A stretch of DNA of 36,988 nucleotides, taken from the NCBI GenBank assembly GCA_965603365.1, contig CBFDCR010000050.1, forward strand, positions 1-36,988, in the 5' to 3' direction. The position numbers and the translations under genes were made by a program. The notes under the pieces were generated by a model. The model was not told where the DNA came from, ran no database searches, and saw only the letters and a program-made list of their open reading frames with translations. Shown here piece after piece: positions 31,234-36,988 of the stretch; within the stretch, counting starts at the first letter, position 1; each line of letters opens with the position of its first letter. The stretch comes from JAHELQ01 sp965603365. GTDB taxonomy: Bacteria > Acidobacteriota > Aminicenantia > UBA2199.

Positions 31234-31427
31234 GGTTTTTTCCCCTAATCCCTGCCCACAAATCCAACCTTCCAGGTTCCGTCCCCTTTATCCTTATACT
31301 CTTTCGATAAAGAGATGTATTGTCGCATGTCCCCTTTTTCTCCCCTCCCTAAATCTCTAAATCTTTAAGTCCTGGGAGGGAGGTGATTTTTTTTGTAAGG
31401 AGTAGTATAATTTGGGGAGGAGGTGTC

Positions 31428-33353
31428 ATGAAACGATCAACAATTATTCTGGCGATGTATATATCCCTGTTGGTATTTTGCCTGCCGTTATTATCGGAGA
31501 AGCAGTTGGAGCAGGACATCCCCGATTTTTCTAATAAGGAGCGCAGCGAAGTGCCGGAAGCCTATACCTGGCGCCTCGAGGACATTTATGAGACTGCAAA
31601 TCACTGGGAAAAGGAGAGGGCAGAGGTGGTGCAGATGATTAAGGGGATCGCAGATATGGCCCGGGGCTGGGCCGAATCTCCCGGCCGCATGCTCGCACTG
31701 CTGGATCGGATCAATGAGATCGAGTTGAGAATACACAGGTTGTACTACTATGCCGTACTCAGGAGTATCCCGGACATGGGAAATTCCAGGTATCAACAGA
31801 TGAAGGGACAAATAGAGGGCCTAAAAGTCCAGATGAAGGAAAAGACCGCCTTTGTGGAACAAGATGTGTTGAGGCTGGGGGCTGAAGCCTTTTCCGGTTA
31901 CCTGGAGGCAGGAGCCGGGCTTGATCGCTTCCGTTTCAGGGTGGAGAAGATCCTGAGAATGAGGGATCATGTATTACCGGCAGATCAGCAGCGGATCGTC
32001 TCCCTGGCCGGCCTGGTATGCGGAGGTGCTGAGCAGGCATTTAATTACATGTGCAGGGTAGAGATGCCGCCGGTTAAGGTCACATTGTCGGATAGCCGGA
32101 CGGTCAATGTCGGCATTGAAAATATCAGGAAAATGCGGGCTGTCCCGAATCCTGCAGACCGAACCCTGGTGGCGAAGACCTACTGGCAGAATTGTGAACA
32201 ATTCGGCCGGACAATGGCCGTTTTGCTGGACACGGCCATGCGGGAGCACCTTTTCTTTGCCCGGGCCCACCACTACAAGGATTGCCTGGAGGCCAGCCTG
32301 TACAAAGAGAACATCGATCCGCAGGTCTACCACAACCTGGTGGGGCAGGTCCGGGGAAATTTAGCCCCCCTGCACCGTTATCTAGCCCTGAAAAAGGAGT
32401 TTTTGGGGCTGGAGAAGATGCGTTTTGAAGATGTGTATGCCAATAAGATGGAGGATATGGGAAAGCGCTATACATATTCCCAGGCAAAGGCCATGATTCT
32501 CAACATGATGAAACCGCTGGGCAAGGCCTATATCGAGGTGCTGAAAAAGGCTTTTGCCGGTCGCTGGATCGATGTATATCTCCATAAAGGGAAAATTAAT
32601 GCCGGCGGTTCCGGGGGTATATACGGTGCGCATCCTTACGTGACCGTCGTTTTTGATGGCAACTACGAATCCCTCGCCATGCTGTCCCATGAATTGGGTC
32701 ATGCGGTTCATTACTACTTCTCCGAGCAAAACCAGGAGTTTTGCAATTCCGGGTCCTCTCACTTCCTGGCAGAGACGGTCGCCACTTTCAACGAATATAT
32801 ACTGATCCGCTACCTGCTGGAGAATGAGGAGAGTGATCTCTTCCGGTTGTATCTACTGGAGAGTTACCTTGACATCTTTACACTCTCCTTGTACCGGCTT
32901 ACATTATACGCGGAACTGGAACTGGCCATGCACCGCCGGGTGGAGGAGGGCGATGCCCTGACCGTGGATTGGCTCAACCGTAAATGCCTGGAGTTACACC
33001 GGTTTTACTTTGGCCATGATCGGGGGATTTTAGAAGTGGGTGACTATATCCGCAGCCAATGGGAAGGCATGCCCATATTATTTCAGAATTTCTATGTGTT
33101 TACTTATAGTACCGGCGATATCGCTTCTATTGCCATGATGGATACGGTTTATAACGGTACGGAGAAGGATAGGGAACGGTATCTCGGTATTCTGAAAGCC
33201 GGCGGCAGTGTTTATCCCCTGGACCTATTAAAGGCTGTGGGCGTGGATTTGACCACCCCGGAGCCATTTTTGGCCGTGTTTAAACGTTTCGATGACCTGA
33301 TCGGCCGGATGGAGCAGACCATGCGGAGGCTCAAAAAGCAGGGGAAATTGTAA
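31428..33353 (+). CDS. pepF: Exported oligoendopeptidase F (M3 family)
   Basis: This 641-residue zinc metallopeptidase of family M3 has an unusual signal peptide (MKRSTIILAMYISLLVFCLP). The mature part shows VPEAYTWRLEDIYET at its N-terminus as in PepF. The zinc site HELGH is at 421-425, and a downstream Glu lies in FLAETVATFNEY. The C-terminal half also has SQWEGMPILFQNFYVFTYS. PepF normally trims cytoplasmic oligopeptides; here export puts it in the periplasm. The ATG at 31428 follows GGAGGAGGT. The gene directly downstream encodes a GG-leader peptide, so a role in trimming that or similar peptides is possible but unproved. Confidence 0.93.
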   Translation: MKRSTIILAMYISLLVFCLPLLSEKQLEQDIPDFSNKERSEVPEAYTWRLEDIYETANHWEKERAEVVQMIKGIADMARGWAESPGRMLALLDRINEIELRIHRLYYYAVLRSIPDMGNSRYQQMKGQIEGLKVQMKEKTAFVEQDVLRLGAEAFSGYLEAGAGLDRFRFRVEKILRMRDHVLPADQQRIVSLAGLVCGGAEQAFNYMCRVEMPPVKVTLSDSRTVNVGIENIRKMRAVPNPADRTLVAKTYWQNCEQFGRTMAVLLDTAMREHLFFARAHHYKDCLEASLYKENIDPQVYHNLVGQVRGNLAPLHRYLALKKEFLGLEKMRFEDVYANKMEDMGKRYTYSQAKAMILNMMKPLGKAYIEVLKKAFAGRWIDVYLHKGKINAGGSGGIYGAHPYVTVVFDGNYESLAMLSHELGHAVHYYFSEQNQEFCNSGSSHFLAETVATFNEYILIRYLLENEESDLFRLYLLESYLDIFTLSLYRLTLYAELELAMHRRVEEGDALTVDWLNRKCLELHRFYFGHDRGILEVGDYIRSQWEGMPILFQNFYVFTYSTGDIASIAMMDTVYNGTEKDRERYLGILKAGGSVYPLDLLKAVGVDLTTPEPFLAVFKRFDDLIGRMEQTMRRLKKQGKL

Positions 33354-33404
33354 GGCTCGGTTTTGGCTGTATTCATGAAAAAATAGAAAAACAACTCTGT
33401 ACCA

Positions 33405-33433
33405 TTGACATTATTTTTTAAAGGGAGTATCTT
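33405..33433 (+). promoter_or_regulatory. Possible promoter of the second GG-leader peptide
   Basis: TTGACA (33405-33410), 17 bp and TATCTT (33428-33433). A second TTGACA overlaps it (33432-33437), and a TATAAT occurs at 33471-33476 without a well-spaced -35. No sigma-54 motif is seen here, unlike the peptide at 23519. Confidence 0.5.
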
Positions 33434-33506
33434 GACATATGAAGGAGGAATGGGCTTGTCTGTTGTGGGCTATAATAAATGATCAAAATAAATCAAGGAG
33501 GAGACA

Positions 33507-33722
33507 ATGAAATCAAAGAGACTGAACAAAAAATTAACCCTGGCCAAAACCACTGTTGCCCACCTGGGACACGGCGAGCAGGGCGCCGTGAAGGGCGGTT
33601 ATTATTATACCGAAATTTGGGGAGGATGCAATACCTGGCATCCCAACTGCTTCACCAGACCGGAACTTGCATGCAATACCGACATCAGCGTGTGTAAAGT
33701 GTGTTCCTTCACCTGCGAATGA
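33507..33722 (+). CDS. GG-leader RiPP-like precursor peptide (six core Cys)
   Basis: This 71-residue peptide has leader KKLTLAKTTVAHLGHGEQ ending in GG at 30-31. The 40-residue core has six Cys (41, 48, 56, 63, 66, 70) plus several Thr and Ser. The leader aligns with that of the 23519 peptide (KL-x-L-x-K-x-T-[IV]-A-H-L...GG), but the cores are unrelated, as in RiPP families that share one maturation system. AAGGAGGA precedes the ATG. The region is downstream of exported PepF. No modification or transport gene is present. Six cysteines in 30 residues could form disulfides, thioethers or a metal site. Confidence 0.75.
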   Translation: MKSKRLNKKLTLAKTTVAHLGHGEQGAVKGGYYYTEIWGGCNTWHPNCFTRPELACNTDISVCKVCSFTCE

Positions 33723-33832
33723 TGACAGGTTAACCGGAAGGCCGGACGTCGCCGGTGACGGTCTGAGTGACGGCTCCGATACTTTTTCTTATACCCACTA
33801 TAACTTTGGGTGACGGATTTGACACCCGGGGT

Positions 33833-33895
33833 GTCAACCCTGACACTCTGACCGTCAACCCTGTAACTCAGTGCGTCAACTTTGTAACTCTGAGT
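33833..33895. repeat. Three 21-bp tandem repeats
   Basis: Three units start at 33833, 33854 and 33875, each beginning GTCAAC. Units 1 and 2 share GTCAACCCTG and units 2 and 3 share TGTAACTC. Translated, they give seven-residue repeats (VNPDTLT, VNPVTQC, VNFVTLS). The array ends exactly where IS66 homology begins (33896). Confidence 0.75.
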
Positions 33896-34677
33896 ATAGC
33901 TCCGATGCCCCCTCAGATGATCCCGAAAAGCATAGCCACTCCGGGTTTATTAGCTCATATTTTCGTATCCAAGTTCTGCGATGCTCTGCCCTTTTACCGT
34001 CAGGAGAAGCAGTTCAAGAGATACGGAGTTGATTTAGGTAGAGAGACAATGGTTAACTGGGCATTGAAAGTAGGTAAGAAGTTAAAGCCATTGTTTGAGA
34101 TGTTGAGGTTGTATGTTTTATCCGGCCCGTTAATAAACGTAGATGAGACGACGGTGCAGGAATTAAGGGAACCAGGCAGGAGTGCCCAATCTAAATCATA
34201 TTCCTGGGTATTGCGTGGGGGTCCGCCCAGAGGTCCCGGTTTCCTGTACCATTATGCCCCGAGTCGTGGTAGTAAAGTGGCCAGGGAGTTATTGAAAGAC
34301 TATGAAGGATTTGTGCAGACAGATGGCTTTTCCTCTTACAATTTCCTGGATAAGCATCTGAAGATAGAACATTTTGGATGCTGGGCTCATGTACGTAGAG
34401 GATTTAATAATGTATCAAAAGCATGCCAGGGCGGCAGCAAAGGTTTGGCCGAGGAAGCCTTGACCATGATAGGTAGTCTTTACAAAATCGAGCGTGCGGC
34501 AATAAAAGATGGATTCAATGAAGAATACACTTATCAATTGAGACAGCCAAAGCCAACGGCCTGGAACCTTACAAATATCTGAAACATCTGTTTGAAAAAT
34601 TTCCGCATGTTAAAACTCCGGAAGATTTATTCTTACTTCTTCCACCGAATATATCAACCTTGGAATTATCCAAATAA
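33896..34677 (+). pseudogene. IS66-family transposase remnant
   Basis: The frame from 33896 reads IAPMPPQMIPKSIATPGLLA, then the IS66 catalytic core with INVDETTVQ (first Asp) and FVQTDGFSSYNF (second Asp). The N-terminal zinc and helix-turn-helix parts are absent; 21-bp repeats take their place. Near 34540 the sequence jumps, in another frame, to ETAKANGLEPYKYLKHLFEK and ends with a stop at 34675-34677, the family C-terminus. The stretch with the third catalytic residue (usually within EIDNNLAEN) is missing. The element is thus truncated at the front and has an internal deletion with frameshift, so it is inactive. No TnpA or TnpB accessory gene or terminal inverted repeat was recognised. Confidence 0.88.
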
Positions 34678-34704
34678 TCGACACCTCTTATGGAGGGGGG
34701 TACT

Positions 34705-34947
34705 TTAATCAGCGCTTACTTTGGTTTGAATACTTTCGATCATCGATGTCTTAACAGCCATAAACCGCCAGTTTCTTTTCTTGGCAATGGATTCAGCGTA
34801 TGCTTCACCTGAGGTTCCGGCACGTATCAATATTAATCCGGTATTGTCACTGGCCGTAGCCTGGAGTGTTATAAATAACACAAATAAAAAAGTTGTGGCT
34901 GAAAGTAATTTTCTCCGGCAATTATTTCCATTTTTGATGTCAGTCAT
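34705..34947 (-). CDS. Small exported protein, unknown
   Basis: This 80-residue protein starts MTDIKNGNNCRRKLLSATTF and has a signal peptide (LLSATTFLFVLFITLQATA). The mature part is only about 47 residues (SDNTGLILIRAGTSGEAYAE, SIAKKRNWRFMAVKT). GGAGGGG supports the start at 34947 over 34980. I do not recognise a family. The short length and position beside an IS66 remnant suggest it may be the surviving front of a longer gene cut by the insertion. Confidence 0.45.
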   Translation of the reverse strand: MTDIKNGNNCRRKLLSATTFLFVLFITLQATASDNTGLILIRAGTSGEAYAESIAKKRNWRFMAVKTSMIESIQTKVSAD

Positions 34948-35317
34948 TTCGATTTCCCCTCCACTGTCATTTCGATGCACCTGGTCAAATAATAATAACG
35001 AAATGAGAAAAATTACTCAAATTTCACAATAAAGAAAAATGCCATTTGACAGTCCGAGGTTGAAAACTTGGAACCATGCTTTGGACAGCACAGGTGTGAA
35101 TACAAGGCGTACCATCCACCTTTTTAAATGGTCACTTGCCAGGAATTGGTTTCTGTGATATAAGAGTGGTGTATGAAAAAGGTCTTTGTGATTTAATTTC
35201 CTGTTTGGTGAGCGCATTAACACCGCGCCTCTGTCCATTGAAAATACCCTCTTACTTTTAATCAAGAAATAATGGTATTTTCTCAGATCAAACATTCTCA
35301 ATTAGGAGGAACAAAAA
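34948..35317. other. Intergenic region, no convincing gene
   Basis: About 370 bp. A 94-residue minus-strand frame (35017-35301) has no recognisable motif or good ribosome site and is not called. The only clear signal is the AGGAGG (35304-35309) of the methyltransferase gene. Confidence 0.5.
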
Positions 35318-36067
35318 TTGAATCACATTTTTTACAATATATTTGAAAAATTGCCCAGAGTGGGTCCCGGAGACCATCGGAATACCATGCGGGCGTTGAA
35401 CACAGTCAAGTCAAAAATGAATCTGCCCCAACCCTGGCATGTCCTGGATGTGGGCTGCGGGACCGGTGTCCACACCGTCCAACTGGCCCAGGGGATAGTC
35501 GGCAACATTACGGCACTGGACAGACACCCCGCTTTTCTGGAAACGTTGAAAAACCGGGTGAATAAAGAAAACCTGACCGAACGGATCAAATGTATTCAGG
35601 GGGACATGGCTGCCATGGATTTTGAACCGGCGTCTTTTGACCTGATCTGGGCGGAGGGTTCGATCTTTATCATGGGTTTGGAAGCGGGGCTGACATCGTG
35701 GAAACATTTCCTGAAACCCGGTGGTTTCATCGCCCTGACCGATGCCTTCCTGTTCACCCGGGATATTCCGGAAGAATTAAAATCATTCTGGGACCAGACC
35801 TACCCCGGTATATTGGACATTTCCGGGGCCGAGGAAGTGATTCGGCAATGCGGGTACCGGATCATTGACCGGTTTTCCCTACCCCCGTCTGCCTGGTGGG
35901 ATGTGTTTTACACCCCCCTGGAGAAGCAGCTGATCCAATCCCGGGTCACATACGCTGACAACCGGGAGGGAATGGAATTGATCGACCATCTCCAACAGGA
36001 GATTGACCTGTACCGCAAACACAGTGACTTATACGGATATGTCTTTTTCATCATTGAAAAGGACTAA
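35318..36067 (+). CDS. Class I SAM-dependent methyltransferase
   Basis: This 249-residue cytoplasmic enzyme has motif I VLDVGCGTG (residues 42-50), the acidic end of beta-2 in ITALDRHPAFL, IQGDMAAMDFEPASFDLIWAEG (motif II/III) and LKPGGFIALTDA (post-motif III). It fits the Methyltransf_11/25 group. The substrate cannot be told; the C-terminal segment (SAWWDVFYTPLEKQ) is divergent. It starts with TTG at 35318, eight bases after AGGAGG, the only good start. A perfect hairpin follows at 36084-36111. It has no functional link to neighbours that I can see. Confidence 0.85.
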   Translation: MNHIFYNIFEKLPRVGPGDHRNTMRALNTVKSKMNLPQPWHVLDVGCGTGVHTVQLAQGIVGNITALDRHPAFLETLKNRVNKENLTERIKCIQGDMAAMDFEPASFDLIWAEGSIFIMGLEAGLTSWKHFLKPGGFIALTDAFLFTRDIPEELKSFWDQTYPGILDISGAEEVIRQCGYRIIDRFSLPPSAWWDVFYTPLEKQLIQSRVTYADNREGMELIDHLQQEIDLYRKHSDLYGYVFFIIEKD

Positions 36068-36083
36068 TTCATTTTAACCGGAT

Positions 36084-36111
36084 GACCCCGCCTGTGGATT
36101 CAGGCGGGGTC
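36084..36111 (+). terminator. Hairpin after the methyltransferase gene
   Basis: A perfect 11-bp stem GACCCCGCCTG/CAGGCGGGGTC has a six-base loop (36095-36100). No T-tract follows, so termination strength is uncertain. Confidence 0.6.
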
Positions 36112-36308
36112 CATTCGGGATTCAGATCTTGAAACTGGGGAAAAAAATCTAAAATCTCAAACCTAATTTCTAAAATCTCATATCAATAAAGGGCATGCAC
36201 AGGGATATGCCCCTACATTTATCCTATTGCCCAAAGCAGCGCTGCGCCAGTTCGCACCTGAGTCATTGCGCTCTTCTATCTTCTATCATTTGTTTGAATC
36301 ATATATTA

Positions 36309-36425
36309 GATCCCCCCAGCCCCCTTGAAAAAAGGGGGTGACTGGTGGTTTATATGTTACCTGATCAGGAAAGGAATCTTTTCCCCCCATTATTAAGGGG
36401 GGGTGCCGCTTCGCGGCGGGGAGGA
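36309..36425. repeat. Cluster of GC-rich hairpin repeats
   Basis: Three hairpins occur in a row: CCCCCTT/AAGGGGG (36320-36338), CCCCCC/GGGGGG (36383-36403) and GCCGC-TTC-GCGGC (36405-36417). The style matches dispersed C-run/G-run repeats seen in many bacterial genomes. The rest of 36068-36541 holds no gene that I can support. Confidence 0.55.
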
Positions 36426-36541
36426 TCTGTGGATGTTTCTAATTGGTACCTGTCCCTAATAAGAAAATCTCATATTCTTTCGAGGATTGATGAACTTCTA
36501 CCATCTCAGGTCAACTTTCTACTATCTTTTATTCTTTCTTA

Positions 36542-36988
36542 TTATCGGCGGGTCAGTCTCTGCTTATTATCGGCAATGCTCAGAAAATCAAAATCTTCAT
36601 CAATAAAATATTTAAGATCAAAATCTTCATGGGTGACCACAAGAAGAACTACCTGATTCTTTGCAAGGTATTCCGATATGGCCTTCATCACAAGTGTGCG
36701 GGTTTCAAAGTCGATATGGGCGAAGGGTTCATCCAGCAAAAGGACTTTTGGTTTTGAGATAAGAGAGCGAAGAATATCCATTCGCTTCATTTCACCTGAG
36801 CTTAAATTTCTTGGCATTTTTTCCAAAAGTTCAAAAGGAAGACGAAGCTTATCCATGTAAGTTTTAAGTAAAGTATTATCATCTTCTGCCCCAAAGCCTT
36901 GTTGGGGAAAGATCTGAGAGAATGAATCCCTGATTGAAAGATCCGGGAAAAAAGCAAAACGGGAATCCTGCTGTACAACGCTCATCTT
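36542..36988 (-). CDS. ABC transporter ATP-binding protein (partial, runs off the right edge)
   Basis: The visible 148 C-terminal residues carry the Q-loop (VVQQDSRFAFFPDLSI), signature LSSGEMKRMDILRSL, Walker B VLLLDEPF with a following D-loop (AHID) and the switch His (VVTHED). Walker A lies beyond the window. The Met at 36985 is internal, since the frame continues to the edge. It would power import or export across the inner membrane. The signature is LSSGE rather than LSGGQ, a common variant. The substrate is unknown; the permease is not in view. Confidence 0.88.
   Translation of the reverse strand, partial: KMSVVQQDSRFAFFPDLSIRDSFSQIFPQQGFGAEDDNTLLKTYMDKLRLPFELLEKMPRNLSSGEMKRMDILRSLISKPKVLLLDEPFAHIDFETRTLVMKAISEYLAKNQVVLLVVTHEDFDLKYFIDEDFDFLSIADNKQRLTRR

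Noticed and set aside
35017..35301. 94-codon minus-strand frame before the methyltransferase gene
   Set aside because: No motif, signal peptide or convincing ribosome site; left uncalled.
36345..36656. 103-codon frame on the plus strand
   Set aside because: It runs through hairpin repeats and antisense to the ABC ATPase; no family-like sequence.

Overview
The window reads as chromosomal DNA of a diderm, probably anaerobic, bacterium. Evidence for this is an outer-membrane beta-barrel protein, Tat and Sec exported proteins, an aldehyde:ferredoxin oxidoreductase, sigma-54 control, two TPR sensor kinases and many toxin-antitoxin pairs. The combination of 6-bladed propeller, TPR kinases, GG-leader peptides and an exported oligoendopeptidase F resembles Candidatus Aminicenantes (OP8) or a related lineage. 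That placement is inference from gene content; no rRNA or tRNA gene was seen.

Layout. 1-1000: two toxin-antitoxin modules (PIN type, cut by the window edge, and YefM/YoeB). 1080-4120: a UPF0158 protein, an exported DUF4412 protein, and a lone histidine ammonia-lyase with its own promoter. 4130-4630: a palindrome-rich intergenic region. 4634-6954: a tightly coupled operon of ECF sigma factor, membrane anti-sigma with a LolA/RseB-like outer domain, and a membrane protein that looks like a tandem duplication of a MotA/TolQ-type channel domain. 6965-14444: an aldehyde:ferredoxin oxidoreductase between two paralogous REC-HK-REC hybrid kinases, the second in an operon with a TPR-PAS-histidine kinase; the two kinase transcripts have near-identical promoters. 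14529-18243: a Tat-exported ferredoxin-type aldo/keto reductase and an AT-rich alkaline-phosphatase-superfamily protein. 18370-19590: a cold-shock gene with promoter, long leader and terminator, then an outer-membrane protein. 19699-20601: decaying genes, namely a DUF4258 toxin broken by an internal deletion beside its intact partner, and a gutted sulfotransferase.

20722-23698 is the most striking part. A sigma-54 activator gene lies between two small exported-product genes: a 10-cysteine secreted protein on the left and a GG-leader, RiPP-like peptide on the right. Each flanking gene has a good -24/-12 promoter (GG-N10-GC). Upstream of each lie copies of one 26-bp palindrome, with the nearest copy about 86 bp from the -24 element on both sides. 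This looks like a self-contained, locally acting sigma-54 regulon. A TPR-Ser/Thr kinase converges on the peptide gene.

23735-33722: that kinase, a 6-bladed propeller protein, an alpha/beta hydrolase, a saccharopine-dehydrogenase-like protein, an IS21-type end made of 20-bp repeats, a fourth toxin-antitoxin pair between 27-bp direct repeats, exported oligoendopeptidase F, and a second GG-leader peptide with six core cysteines. 33833-36988: a 21-bp tandem repeat joined to an IS66 transposase remnant, a small exported protein, a methyltransferase, GC-hairpin repeats, and the 3' part of an ABC ATPase gene cut by the window edge.
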